Below are positions 1 to 8,773 of a stretch of DNA of 64,000 nucleotides, in pieces. Positions within the stretch are counted from its first letter, which is position 1, and each line of letters opens with the position of its first letter. This DNA is from Bradyrhizobium sp. CB82 (GTDB lineage: Bacteria > Pseudomonadota > Alphaproteobacteria > Rhizobiales > Xanthobacteraceae): positions 1,302,001 through 1,366,000 of the forward strand of contig NZ_CP121650.1 of the NCBI RefSeq assembly GCF_029714405.1, written 5' to 3'. The notes beneath the pieces were generated by a model, which worked only from the letters and a program-made list of their open reading frames with translations, ran no database searches and had not been told where the DNA came from. The translations under genes were made by a program, and so were the position numbers.

Positions 1-1262
1 CCCAGCGCCATGCCGACCGCGGCTGGCAGCGAGTAGCCGAGGCCGCCGCTCGACATCGTATAAAAACTGTCCTGGCCGCGCATCGGCATGAACTTTTGCA
101 TCGCCGGCCGGTGCGAAGGCACTTCCTCAACCAGCGAAGCACCCTCCGGCATCGCCTCGGACAGCGAATGCAGCAGGAATTCGACCGGCAGCGGATCGAC
201 CGCTTTCGGCGCGGGCGGCAGCGTGCGACCCTTTGGCGTCGCGCGCTTGCTCGCCGGCAGCATGTCGAGCAGCGCACTCAATGCCGGCTTCATGGTCGCG
301 ACGATGCTGGCGCCGACCGGCGTCACTGCGGCGGCATCCGGATCGTCGGTGATCTGGAAGATGGCCGTGCCGCCGTCGAAGATCGATGCATGACCTTCGA
401 CGTGGAAGGTGAACACCGGCGCGCCGATTACGACGACGAGATCGTGCGTGCAGAGCGCATCCGAGAGTTGGCCGGGTGAGGCGTGCAGGAAGCCTGCGAA
501 TTGCGGATGGCGCTCCGGAAAGGAGCAGCGTGCCGAGAATGGGCTGACCCAGACACTCGCCTTCGCCTTCTCCGCGACGCGCACCATGAGATCGACCGCG
601 CCGGCGCGGTCGACGCCGGGGCCGACGACGAGGACAGGGTGCTTGCTCGCATTGAGCGCAGCGACCAACGTCTTCATCGCCTCGGGCTCGGGCCCGAGCT
701 CGCGGCTGATCTTGCGGGCCTCGACGGGCGCGGTCGCATGGGTCCAGTCGTCGATCGGGATCGAGACGAAGGTCGGCCCGCAGGGCGGCTGCATCGCCGT
801 GTGATAGGCGCGCGCGATCGCGGCCGGCACATCCTCGGCGCGCGCCGGCTCGACGCTGTATTTGACGTAGGGCCGCGGGAATTCGGACGCACGCTCGGCA
901 TAGAGGAACGCCTGCAACGGCAGGATCGAACGCGCTTGCTGGCCCGCGGTGATGACGAGCGGCGTCTGGTTGCGATGCGCGGTATAGATGTTGCCGAGCG
1001 CGTTGCCGACGCCGGCCGCCGAATGCAGATTGACGAAGCCGGCGTTGCGCGTTGCCTGCGCATAGCCGTCCGCCATGCCGACGGCGGAAGCTTCCTGAAG
1101 CGCCAGCACATAGTCGATGTCGTCGGGCCAGTCGCTCAGGAACGGCAGCTCCGTCGATCCGGGATTGCCGAACACACGCTTGATGCCGAAGCCACGCAGC
1201 AGGTCGAGCGTTGCCTGCTTGACGGAGACGGACTTGCTGCCGGCTTTTCCGTTCTTTGCCAC
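1..1262 (-). CDS. mdlC: Benzoylformate decarboxylase-like ThDP enzyme (C-terminus off the left edge)
   Basis: The frame opens with GTG at 1262 and stays open to the window edge (about 420 of the 530 or so residues usual for the family). ThDP-dependent enzymes of this group decarboxylate 2-keto acids; benzoylformate decarboxylase makes benzaldehyde and CO2. Visible marks are GNPGSTELPF (Ser36), the cofactor-activating Glu57 in LALQEASAVG, His80 in NLHSAAGVGN, and near the edge GGLGYSLPAAVGMAL. Ser36 and His80 sit where the mandelate-pathway enzyme has its active-site Ser and His, which favours BFD over acetolactate synthase. It is followed on the same strand by the MaoC/CaiB/acyl-CoA dehydrogenase genes only after a palindromic repeat, so co-transcription is uncertain. 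The substrate is inferred; a related aryl or alkyl 2-keto acid is possible. Confidence 0.8.
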   Translation of the reverse strand, partial: MAKNGKAGSKSVSVKQATLDLLRGFGIKRVFGNPGSTELPFLSDWPDDIDYVLALQEASAVGMADGYAQATRNAGFVNLHSAAGVGNALGNIYTAHRNQTPLVITAGQQARSILPLQAFLYAERASEFPRPYVKYSVEPARAEDVPAAIARAYHTAMQPPCGPTFVSIPIDDWTHATAPVEARKISRELGPEPEAMKTLVAALNASKHPVLVVGPGVDRAGAVDLMVRVAEKAKASVWVSPFSARCSFPERHPQFAGFLHASPGQLSDALCTHDLVVVIGAPVFTFHVEGHASIFDGGTAIFQITDDPDAAAVTPVGASIVATMKPALSALLDMLPASKRATPKGRTLPPAPKAVDPLPVEFLLHSLSEAMPEGASLVEEVPSHRPAMQKFMPMRGQDSFYTMSSGGLGYSLPAAVGMAL

Positions 1263-1283
1263 TGTTTCCGTCCCCTTCTCGTT

Positions 1284-1386
1284 CCTCATCCTGAGGAGCG
1301 CGGAACGCGCGTCTCGAAGGATGAAGGCCCGGCTGGTAGCCTCGCCCTTCGAGACGCGCGCGAAGGGCGCGCTCCTCAGGGTGAGG
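1284..1386. repeat. Palindromic intergenic repeat (copy 1)
   Basis: Outer arms CCTCATCCTGAGGAGC and GCTCCTCAGGGTGAGG, with inner arms built on GTCTCGAAGG and CCTTCGAGAC, form a long imperfect inverted repeat. A diverged second copy lies at 15615-15730. Such elements are common between genes in Bradyrhizobium and relatives and can fold as a hairpin in RNA. It separates the decarboxylase start from the hydratase stop. Confidence 0.75.
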
Positions 1387-1395
1387 GTCTACAAT

Positions 1396-2247
1396 CTATC
1401 GCCACACCGCCGTACCCTTCATGGTCGGCTGCCCTTCCGCGTTCGCCGTCCACAGCTCAAGGCCGGCGTCGGTCTCGTTCGCGTTGACGGAAAACTCCGT
1501 TCCCTCGAACAGCGGCTGCACGCCCCGATAGCTGAACTTCTTCGGCGCCTTGCCGCCCCGCAGCTTCGCCGCCATTTCGATCATCAGCGCCGCCTGCAAC
1601 GGGCCGTGGAAGACCAGGCCCGGATAGCCCTCGACCTTGGTGACGTAATCGCGGTCGTAGTGGATGCGGTGGCCGTTGAAGGTCAGTGCGGAGTAGCGGA
1701 ACAGCAGTACGGGATCAGAGATGTGCGTCTCGCGGTGCTGCGCTTTTGGCGGCGCAGGCGCCTTCGCCGTCGCGGGTTGGCTGCTCGTCATCTCGCGATA
1801 GACGATGTCCTGCCGTTCGCGGATGGCGGCGCCGCGGGGCGAGGTGATCGTGTGTTCGACCGCGACGAAGCACAGCGTGCCGGTCGAGCCGGTCTTCACC
1901 GTGACGTCGGCAATACCCGAGGTCCGCGTCGTTTCATCGCCGACACGCAAGGACTGGATGAACTCGATCTCGCCGCCGGCCCACATTCGGCGCGGCAGCG
2001 GCACCGGCGGCAGGAAGCCGCCGCGGGTCGGGTGGCCGTCGGCGCCGAGCATCGACATCGGAAACACCGGCTGGGCGAGGCACCAATGCACCGTGAACGG
2101 CGCCGCGTCGCCCGTTTTGGGCTCGCCGACCTCCTGGAACAGCGTCGCGCGCAGGCCCTTGACGAGTTGCGCGGTGACGACGTCGGTCGCTTCCTGGGTG
2201 CGGCCGATCCACTGCCTTAAGTGATCGATGTCGAGCTTCTCGGTCAT
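1396..2247 (-). CDS. MaoC/HTD2-type hot-dog hydratase, mesaconyl-C4-CoA hydratase-like
   Basis: A 283-aa protein with a double hot-dog layout: an N-terminal FAS1-like dehydratase domain (about residues 1-150) and a C-terminal MaoC-like half. The C-terminal half carries NGHRIHYD and VFHGPLQAALM, the usual positions of the hydratase His and the acyl-binding helix. Relatives hydrate 2-enoyl-CoA or mesaconyl-CoA thioesters in the cytoplasm. It lies 15 nt downstream of a CaiB/BaiF CoA-transferase and an acyl-CoA dehydrogenase on the same strand, so a dehydrogenation, CoA transfer and hydration sequence on a dicarboxylic or branched acyl-CoA is plausible. The exact substrate cannot be read from the sequence. 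Confidence 0.82.
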   Translation of the reverse strand: MTEKLDIDHLRQWIGRTQEATDVVTAQLVKGLRATLFQEVGEPKTGDAAPFTVHWCLAQPVFPMSMLGADGHPTRGGFLPPVPLPRRMWAGGEIEFIQSLRVGDETTRTSGIADVTVKTGSTGTLCFVAVEHTITSPRGAAIRERQDIVYREMTSSQPATAKAPAPPKAQHRETHISDPVLLFRYSALTFNGHRIHYDRDYVTKVEGYPGLVFHGPLQAALMIEMAAKLRGGKAPKKFSYRGVQPLFEGTEFSVNANETDAGLELWTANAEGQPTMKGTAVWR

Positions 2248-2262
2248 GACGCCTCGCTCTTG

Positions 2263-3366
2263 TTACTTCGTCTGGCCGGGCCGTTCGCCGATGGCGGGCA
2301 CGGCGCCGTAAGTGCGCGTCTCGCCGACGATGATCGGCGCCGGTGCCGGATAGCTGACACGGCCGTTCGGCGTATCGACCTCGATGCGGCGCAGATGCGG
2401 ATGGGTCGCCAGATCAGCCATGGTGTTGACCTCGGCGAAGGCGATGTCGGCATCCGACAGCCGCTTCAACAGCTCATCGCGCGTCATCCTCGCGAAGCTG
2501 TCTGCAACCGTCTTGTCGGTGAAGTCGCGGTTGCGGACGCGCTCGACCATGTTGGCGACGCGCGGATCGGCGGGCAGGTTCGGCTGGTCCAGCACCTCCG
2601 CGCACAGCGTTTTCCATTCGCGCTCGCTCTGAATCGAGATCAGGATGTCCTTGCCGTCCCGGGAGGTGAAGACGCCATAGGGCGCGATCGAGGGATGGCG
2701 CAGGCCCATGCGCTTGGGCGGATTGCCGGCCTCGGAGTTGAGCAGCGGCACGGTGCACCAGTCCGCCATGACGTCGAACATGGAGATGCGGATGTCGGCT
2801 CCTCTGCCCGTACGTCCCCGCGCAATCAACGCTTCCAGGATTGCCGCATGCGCGGTCGCGCCGGTCGCGACGTCGACGATGGACATGCCGACGCGCGAGG
2901 CGCCGTCGGGATTGCCGGTGATCGAGGCGAGCCCGCTCTCGGCCTGGATCAGGAGATCATAGGCCTTGCGATGCGCGTAGGGGCCCTCGTCGCCGTAGCC
3001 GGTGATGGTGCAGCAGATCAGCTTCGGATAATCTTTCAGCAGACGCTCACGGGAAAAGCCGAGCTTGTCCATCGAGCCGGGCTTGAGGTTTTGAATGAGC
3101 ACGTCGGCGCTCGCGATCAGCTCTTCAAGCTCGGCGCGGCCCTCCTTGGTCGCGAGATCGACCACCGCCGATTGCTTGCCGCGGTTGAGCCAGACGAAGT
3201 AGCTGCTCTGGCCCCTGGCCGCCGCGTCATAGCCGCGGGCGAAATCGCCCTCCGGCCGCTCGATCTTGATCACTTCGGCGCCGGCGTCCGCCAGGCGCGA
3301 CGAGCAGAACGGCGCCGCGACCGCCTGCTCGACTGCAATTACCCTGATCCCGTCAAGTGCTCCCAT
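2263..3366 (-). CDS. CaiB/BaiF family CoA-transferase
   Basis: A 367-aa class III CoA-transferase. Family marks are the N-terminal G-I-R-V-I-A-VEQAVAAPF segment, GRGADIRISMFDVMADW, and the Asp in MSIVDVATG, which corresponds to the catalytic Asp that forms the enzyme-acyl anhydride and CoA intermediates. It moves CoA between carboxylic acids. Start ATG at 3366; 9 nt separate it from the upstream acyl-CoA dehydrogenase stop, so the two are likely translated from one mRNA. Mesaconyl-CoA or succinyl/citramalyl-type transfer fits with the hydratase next door, but this is inference from context. Confidence 0.88.
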   Translation of the reverse strand: MGALDGIRVIAVEQAVAAPFCSSRLADAGAEVIKIERPEGDFARGYDAAARGQSSYFVWLNRGKQSAVVDLATKEGRAELEELIASADVLIQNLKPGSMDKLGFSRERLLKDYPKLICCTITGYGDEGPYAHRKAYDLLIQAESGLASITGNPDGASRVGMSIVDVATGATAHAAILEALIARGRTGRGADIRISMFDVMADWCTVPLLNSEAGNPPKRMGLRHPSIAPYGVFTSRDGKDILISIQSEREWKTLCAEVLDQPNLPADPRVANMVERVRNRDFTDKTVADSFARMTRDELLKRLSDADIAFAEVNTMADLATHPHLRRIEVDTPNGRVSYPAPAPIIVGETRTYGAVPAIGERPGQTK

Positions 3367-3375
3367 GGCGCGACC

Positions 3376-4545
3376 TCAGTATGAGCGGGGCATGCCGAGC
3401 ACGTGCTCGGCGATGAAGGACAGCACCAGATTGGTCGAGATCGGCGCCACCTGATAGAGCCGCGTCTCGCGGAATTTTCGCTCGACGTCGTATTCCTCGG
3501 CGAAGCCGAAGCCGCCATGGGTCTGGATGCAGGCGTTCGCCGCTTCCCAGGACGCATCCGCCGCCAGCATTTTCGCCATGTTGGCCTCCGCGCCGCAGTC
3601 GAGCCCGGCCTCGTATTTGCGCGTTGCCTCCTTCACCATCAATTCCGCCGCGCGCATCGAGGCGTAGGCCTTTGCGATCGGGAACTGGATGCCCTGGTTC
3701 TGGCCGATCGGCCGGCCGAACACGGCGCGGTCCTTGGCGTAAGTGGAGGCCTTGGCGATGAACCACTTCGCATCGCCCACGCACTCCGCGGCGATCAGGA
3801 TGCGCTCGGCATTCATGCCGGACAGGATGTAGCGGAAACCCTTGCCTTCCTCGCCGATCAGGTTTTCCGCGGGCACCTTCATGTCCGTAAAAAACACTTC
3901 GGTGGTGGCGTGGTTCATCATGGTGCGGATCGGGCGGATCTCCAGGCCGTTGCCCCTGGCCTCGCGCATGTCGACGATGAAGACCGAGAGTCCGTCGGTG
4001 CGCTTCTTGGCCTTCTCCTTCGGCGTGGTGCGCGCAAGCAGGATCATCAGGTCGGAATGCTCGGCGCGGCTGGTCCAGATCTTCTGGCCGTTGACGACAT
4101 AATGGTCGCCCTCGCGACGCGCAAACGTCTTGAGCGATGAGGTATCGGTGCCGCTGGTCGGCTCGGTGACGCCGAAGGCTTGCAGCCGCAACTCGCCGGT
4201 CGCGACCTTAGGCAGGTATTTCGCCTTCTGCGCGTCATTGCCGTGCCGGAGCACCGTGCCCATGGTGTACATCTGGGCGTGGCAGCCGCCGCCGTTGCAG
4301 CCGGCGCGCTGGATCTCCTCGAGGATCGCCGCCGCCGCCGACAGCTTCAGCCCTGCGCCGCCATATTCCTCGGGGATCAGCACCGAGAGGTAGCCGGCCT
4401 CGGTGAGCGCATCGACGAAGGCTTTTGGATAGGCCATCTCGCGATCGAGCTTGCGCCAGTATTCGCCGGGAAACTGCGCGCAGAGTTTTGCGACGGCTTC
4501 GCGAATATCAGCGTTATCGTCGGTGTGTTGGTCTTGTTGGGTCAT
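3376..4545 (-). CDS. Acyl-CoA dehydrogenase family protein
   Basis: A 389-aa FAD enzyme that introduces an alpha-beta double bond into an acyl-CoA. Family segments: IPEEYGGAGL in the N-terminal domain, FGVTEPTSGTDTSS for FAD contacts, NGQKIWTSRAEHSD, and HGGFGFAEEY with the RKFRETRLYQ segment in the C-terminal helical domain. Where many family members have the catalytic Glu in a YEGT motif, this protein reads YQVAPIST. The usual base therefore seems absent at that spot, as in some subfamilies beside CaiB genes. It is the first gene of the hydratase/transferase/dehydrogenase operon and diverges from the LysR gene across 125 nt containing a perfect palindrome. Confidence 0.88.
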   Translation of the reverse strand: MTQQDQHTDDNADIREAVAKLCAQFPGEYWRKLDREMAYPKAFVDALTEAGYLSVLIPEEYGGAGLKLSAAAAILEEIQRAGCNGGGCHAQMYTMGTVLRHGNDAQKAKYLPKVATGELRLQAFGVTEPTSGTDTSSLKTFARREGDHYVVNGQKIWTSRAEHSDLMILLARTTPKEKAKKRTDGLSVFIVDMREARGNGLEIRPIRTMMNHATTEVFFTDMKVPAENLIGEEGKGFRYILSGMNAERILIAAECVGDAKWFIAKASTYAKDRAVFGRPIGQNQGIQFPIAKAYASMRAAELMVKEATRKYEAGLDCGAEANMAKMLAADASWEAANACIQTHGGFGFAEEYDVERKFRETRLYQVAPISTNLVLSFIAEHVLGMPRSY

Positions 4546-4594
4546 GGCGTTTCCCGTTGGGTTCGTTCGAGAGGATAACGCAGGACGATCCTCC

Positions 4595-4614
4595 GGCGTT
4601 GTCTGGACAACGCC
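4595..4614. promoter_or_regulatory. Perfect 9-2-9 palindrome in the divergent promoter region
   Basis: GGCGTTGTC, TG spacer, GACAACGCC: a 20-bp perfect inverted repeat between the acyl-CoA dehydrogenase start (4545) and the LysR start (4671). LysR-type regulators bind dyads in the shared region and often repress themselves while activating the divergent operon, so this is the best operator candidate for the LysR protein at 4671-5591. Confidence 0.6.
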
Positions 4615-4670
4615 AACCCCCTATGCTCATTTGCTATAGCGTATGGAGTAGCGTTCAAAGATTGGCAAGT

Positions 4671-5591
4671 ATGGATTTCCGTCAGCTCAGGACCTTCAGT
4701 TGCGTGGCCGAGCTCGGCAGCCTCTCCAAGGCGAGCGACACGCTGCGGGTCGCGCAGCCGGCGCTGAGCCGACAGATCAAGCTTCTGGAGCACGAACTGC
4801 GTACCGATTTGTTCACGCGCAATGGTCGCGGCATGGTGCTGACCGAGGCCGGCCGCGTGCTGCTCGCGCGCACCTCCGGTATCGTCCGCCAGATCGACCA
4901 GATCCGCGACGACATCCAGTCGGCGCAGGGCCCGCTCTCGGGCCACGTCGTGTTGGGCCTGGTTCCGACCGTGAGCTGCGTGCTGTCGGCGCGCTTCGCC
5001 CGCCGCTGCGTCGAGACCTATCCGGGCATCACGCTGCGTATCGTCGAGAGCTATAGCGGCCATCTTGTCGAATGGCTGCATCGCGGCGAGATGGACCTTG
5101 CGATCCTCTACGGCCGCTCGGCTGATCTGCACCTCACCGTGCAGAGCCTGGGGCGCGACAACATCGTCGCGGTCGGGCCGCGCGGCTGCGGGCTCGCCCG
5201 CAAGAAGAGCGTCGAGATCGGCTGGCTGTTGCGGCAGCGCCTGGTGCTGCCCAGTCATTCGCACGGGCTCAGGGCGCTGATCGAGCATGCGGCCGCACAG
5301 CGCAAGATCAAGCTCAACGTCCAGCTCGAGGCGGATTCGTTCCGCGTGCTGACGAGCCTCGTCGAGGAGGGCCTCGGCTTCGCCCTGCTGCCGCTCTCGT
5401 CGGTACACGGTGAGGTCGCCGAAGGGCGGCTGGAAACCGCTGTCGTCTCGAAGCCGATGACGCGCGAGCTCATTGTTGCCTCTCCGATCGACCGTCCGCC
5501 GTCGACGGCCACCGTTGCCGTCACCGCGCTCCTGCGCGAGGAAGTGGCAGCCTGCCGCAAGGACGGCGTGTGGGACATCAAGTTGAGCTGA
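4671..5591 (+). CDS. LysR-family transcriptional regulator
   Basis: A 306-aa LysR protein. The winged helix-turn-helix lies at about residues 1-60 (MDFRQLRTF, then LRVAQPALSRQIKLLEHELR), followed by a type 2 periplasmic-binding-like effector domain from about residue 90. The ATG at 4671 is preferred over upstream starts because the LysR N-terminus begins exactly there. It is divergent from the hydratase/CoA-transferase/dehydrogenase operon, the usual arrangement for a pathway-specific regulator. The inducer, probably a pathway intermediate, is unknown. Confidence 0.92.
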   Translation: MDFRQLRTFSCVAELGSLSKASDTLRVAQPALSRQIKLLEHELRTDLFTRNGRGMVLTEAGRVLLARTSGIVRQIDQIRDDIQSAQGPLSGHVVLGLVPTVSCVLSARFARRCVETYPGITLRIVESYSGHLVEWLHRGEMDLAILYGRSADLHLTVQSLGRDNIVAVGPRGCGLARKKSVEIGWLLRQRLVLPSHSHGLRALIEHAAAQRKIKLNVQLEADSFRVLTSLVEEGLGFALLPLSSVHGEVAEGRLETAVVSKPMTRELIVASPIDRPPSTATVAVTALLREEVAACRKDGVWDIKLS

Positions 5592-5920
5592 CCGTTCGCG
5601 CTCCCCGCGGGTGGGGAGCACGCCGATCGCTCCGTCCGAAATCTCATGAGGATTTAGAACGGAAGCGCGTGGTCCTCACTTCGCATCTTTTGCGACCTGT
5701 CATGCCGAGATTTTATAGCTGGGCCAGCGTCGCGCGTGCCGAGCGCTAGGGGCGACGCGCTTTGCCGCCTCATCATCCGCCGTCATCACCCGCGAAGGCG
5801 GGTGATCCAGTATTCCAGAGGCGGTGAAGAATACGGAAAGGCCGCAGCGTACTGGATGCCCCGCCTTCGCGGGGCATGGCAGCGGGGATTCTGCTAAGCG
5901 CTTGCCACTCCTCGCGCACG
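5592..5920. repeat. Gene-free stretch with REP-like palindromes
   Basis: No gene seen. GCTCCCC-GCGGGT-GGGGAGC (5600-5619) is a hairpin just after the LysR stop, without a T tract. From about 5788 to 5880 there are two nested palindromes, CCCGCGAAGGCGGG and CCCCGCCTTCGCGGGG, linked by GATCCAGTA and TACTGGAT arms. This is a widespread Bradyrhizobium-type intergenic repeat. It may end transcription of the convergent LysR and P450 genes. Confidence 0.6.
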
Positions 5921-7195
5921 CTACCCCGGAATCCGCACCGGCAGCGTCTCGTAGCCCTTGATGAAGCTGGAGTAGATCCGTCGGGGCTCGCCGACCACCT
6001 CGATGCGGTCGAAACGCTTCAGCATCTCCTCCCAGACGATCCTGAGCTGGAGCTCTGCAAGCCGCATGCCCACGCAGCGGTGGATGCCGAAGCCGAAGGA
6101 CAGATGCGTGCGCGGCCGAGGCCGGTCGATGATGAAGTCGTTCGGCTTCTCGAACATCTCCTCGTCGCGGTTGCCGGAGACGTACCACATGACGATGCGG
6201 TCGCCCTTCTTGATGTGCTTGCCGCCGATCTCGGTATCCTGAAGCGCGGTGCGCCGCATGTGCGCGAGCGGGGTCTGCCAGCGGATCACCTCCGGCACCA
6301 TGGAATCGATCAGCGCCGGATTGTTCCGCACCTTGTCGTACTGCTCGGGGTTCTCGTTCAGCGCCAGCACCGAGCCGGTCATGGTGTTGCGCGTGGTGTC
6401 GTTGCCGCCGACGATGAGCAGGATGATGTTGCCCATGAGGTTGTCGGGGTCCATGTAGCGCGTGGCGTCGTTATGGGCCATCAGCGACAGCAGGTCGTTG
6501 CGCGGCGCGGAATTGACGCGCTCGTTCCAGAGCTTCGACATGTAGGCGTAGCACTCGTCCATCTCCTTTCTCCGCTCCTCGGCGGATGCGACGATCCCGC
6601 TCTTGGGCAGAGCGGTTGAGACGTCCGACCAGCGCGTCAGCTTGCGCCGCTCCTCCCAGGGGAAATCGAACAGCGTCGCCAGCATCTGTGTCGTCAGCTC
6701 GATCGAGACGCGCTCGACGAAATTGAAGGTCTCGTTGCGCGGCATGTTGTCCAGCACCGTCTGCGAGCGCTGGCGGATCAGCTTTGCCAGCTCGTCGAGA
6801 TGCGTCGGCGTGAACATCGGCGACACCGTCTTGCGCTGCGCCGAGTGCGTGGGCTGGTCCATCGCGATGAAGCTCGGCCAGTCGTAACCGGCCGGCACGT
6901 CGCGGATCGAGATGCCGCCGAGCGTCGAGTCGGAAGAGAAGATGCCGTGATTGGTGTCTACATGCATGATGTCGTTGTATTTCACGACCGACCAGTAGGG
7001 CTCGATCGGCGCGTTGGTGCAATAATGCACCGGCTCTTCCTTGCGCAGCCGTTCGAACCAGGGCCACAGCGTATCGTCCTGGAACAGCCGTGGCGCACCC
7101 GGATGGTAATCCTTCAACGGCGTCGCATAGGCCTCCTCGCGCGCCCGGCGCATGCGTTCGGCCTTGTCGGTCCTGACCGGAGTTTGGATGTTCAT
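5921..7195 (-). CDS. Cytochrome P450 (paralogue 1)
   Basis: A 424-aa soluble bacterial P450. Marks are the I-helix oxygen-activation segment IVGGNDTTRNT, the ExxR-type segment VPEVIRWQTPLAHMRR, and the heme-ligand loop FGFGIHRCVGMRLAE with the proximal Cys. It needs ferredoxin and reductase partners, none adjacent. It is highly similar along its whole length to the next gene (7221-8486), so the pair arose by tandem duplication. Related bacterial P450s hydroxylate terpenes, steroids or fatty acids; the substrate here is not determined by the sequence. A GGAG lies upstream of the ATG. Confidence 0.92.
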   Translation of the reverse strand: MNIQTPVRTDKAERMRRAREEAYATPLKDYHPGAPRLFQDDTLWPWFERLRKEEPVHYCTNAPIEPYWSVVKYNDIMHVDTNHGIFSSDSTLGGISIRDVPAGYDWPSFIAMDQPTHSAQRKTVSPMFTPTHLDELAKLIRQRSQTVLDNMPRNETFNFVERVSIELTTQMLATLFDFPWEERRKLTRWSDVSTALPKSGIVASAEERRKEMDECYAYMSKLWNERVNSAPRNDLLSLMAHNDATRYMDPDNLMGNIILLIVGGNDTTRNTMTGSVLALNENPEQYDKVRNNPALIDSMVPEVIRWQTPLAHMRRTALQDTEIGGKHIKKGDRIVMWYVSGNRDEEMFEKPNDFIIDRPRPRTHLSFGFGIHRCVGMRLAELQLRIVWEEMLKRFDRIEVVGEPRRIYSSFIKGYETLPVRIPG

Positions 7196-7220
7196 GGGGG
7201 CTTACTCCAGTTTTCGCGCT

Positions 7221-8486
7221 TCACGCCGCAATCCTGACCGGCAACGTCTCGTAACCCTTGACGAAACTCGAATATACCCGCTTGGGTTCGCCGACCACGT
7301 CGATATGATCGAAGCGCTTCAAAATCTCTTCCCAGATGATCTTCAATTGCAGCTCCGCGAGCCTGAGGCCCACGCAGCGGTGGATCCCGAAGCCGAAGGA
7401 GAGATGCGTGCGCGGCCGGGCGCGGTCAATGATGAATTCGTAGGGCTTCTCGATCGCCTCCTCGTCACGGTTGCCCGAGACGTACCACATCACGACCTTG
7501 TCACCCTTCTTGATTTGCTTGCCGCGAAACTCGAAATCGGCAAGCGCCGTGCGGCGCATATGGGCGAGCGGCGTCTGCCAGCGGATCACTTCAGGGACGA
7601 AACTGTCGAGCAGCGCGGGATTTTCGCGCAGCTTGCGGTACTGCTCCGGATGCTGGCTGAGCGCGTAGATCGAGCCCGACATGGTGTTGCGAGTGGTGTC
7701 GTTGCCGCCGACGATCAGCAGGATCAGGTTGCCAAGAAAATTCTTGGCGTCCATGTCGCGCGTGGCCGCGCCATGCGCCAGCATCGAGAGCAGATCGCTC
7801 TTCGGCGGCTGCGCGATGCGCTCCTTCCACAGCCGCGAAAAGTAAGTCGCGCATTCCAGGAGCTCGGCCTGCCGCTGGTCCTCGGTGGCGACGAGACCGC
7901 CGGAGCCGGGAATGGTGGTCGCGACATCCGACCAGCGCGTCAGCTTGCGGCGGTCTTCCCACGGGAAGTCGAAGAGCACCGCGAGCATCTGCGTGGTGAG
8001 CTCGATCGAGACGCGGTCGACCCAGTCGAACTGCTCACCGCGTGGCAGATCGTCCAGGCATTCGGCCGAGCGCTTGCGGATGTTGAGCGCGAGCTCGTCC
8101 AGATGGGTCGGCGTGAACATCGGCGCCACGGTCTTGCGCTGGGCTGCATGACGCGGCGGGTCCATGGCAATGAAGCTCTCGCGGCGGAGGTCGGGATCGA
8201 TGTCGCGGATGGTGATGCCGCCGAGCGAAGCGGCGGAGGAGAACACCGAATGGTTGGTCTCGATCTCCATGATGTCGTTGTACCGGGTCACCGACCAGTA
8301 CGGGCCGAACATCGAATCCTTGCAATAGTGTACGGGGTCTTCGCGGCGCAGGCGGTCGAAATAGGGCCAGAACGTATCGGTCCTGAACAGTTCGGGATGG
8401 CCAGGATCGAACTGCTCCAGCGGCAGCGACGCGGCCCGCTCATGCAAGCTTTCGCGCGTGACTGTGCTCTCGATGGTCCCATGCAT
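7221..8486 (-). CDS. Cytochrome P450 (paralogue 2)
   Basis: A 421-aa P450 with IVGGNDTTRNT in the I-helix, VPEVIRWQTPLAHMRR, and the Cys loop FGFGIHRCVGLRLAE. The start at 8486 (MHGTIES) is chosen over an upstream ATG at 8552 because GGGAGA lies 5-10 nt before it and the paralogue aligns from there. It is 25 nt upstream of paralogue 1 and probably co-transcribed with it. The two differ mainly in the N-terminal 60 residues and substrate-recognition segments, which suggests related but not identical substrates. Confidence 0.92.
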   Translation of the reverse strand: MHGTIESTVTRESLHERAASLPLEQFDPGHPELFRTDTFWPYFDRLRREDPVHYCKDSMFGPYWSVTRYNDIMEIETNHSVFSSAASLGGITIRDIDPDLRRESFIAMDPPRHAAQRKTVAPMFTPTHLDELALNIRKRSAECLDDLPRGEQFDWVDRVSIELTTQMLAVLFDFPWEDRRKLTRWSDVATTIPGSGGLVATEDQRQAELLECATYFSRLWKERIAQPPKSDLLSMLAHGAATRDMDAKNFLGNLILLIVGGNDTTRNTMSGSIYALSQHPEQYRKLRENPALLDSFVPEVIRWQTPLAHMRRTALADFEFRGKQIKKGDKVVMWYVSGNRDEEAIEKPYEFIIDRARPRTHLSFGFGIHRCVGLRLAELQLKIIWEEILKRFDHIDVVGEPKRVYSSFVKGYETLPVRIAA

Positions 8487-8773
8487 GACCAGCTCTCCCT
8501 TGCGGCAACGCGCGTTTTTGTTGAATTCTGCGCTGCGGTATTTGTCCCGCAATTACAACCCGTTGCGTGCGTCGGGGCAAGGGCGAGTTTTGCCACATCC
8601 GAATTTGTGAGCGCGCAAGTCTGCTCGCGCGAGTTGATCTGGAGCACGCTGAGGAAACGGAAATTGCTGGAGAAATCGCCGCAACGGGGGCCCCGAGTCG
8701 AACCGGCTCGTGCCCGGGATCGACCAACCGTCGATAGTTTGCTCTAATCGGGTTCGCACTCAAAGGTTGATTT

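Noticed and set aside
483..1487. Long plus-strand frame over the benzoylformate decarboxylase-like gene
   Set aside because: Arg/Ala-rich translation without family segments; it is the reverse-strand shadow of the ThDP enzyme, which has clear motifs.
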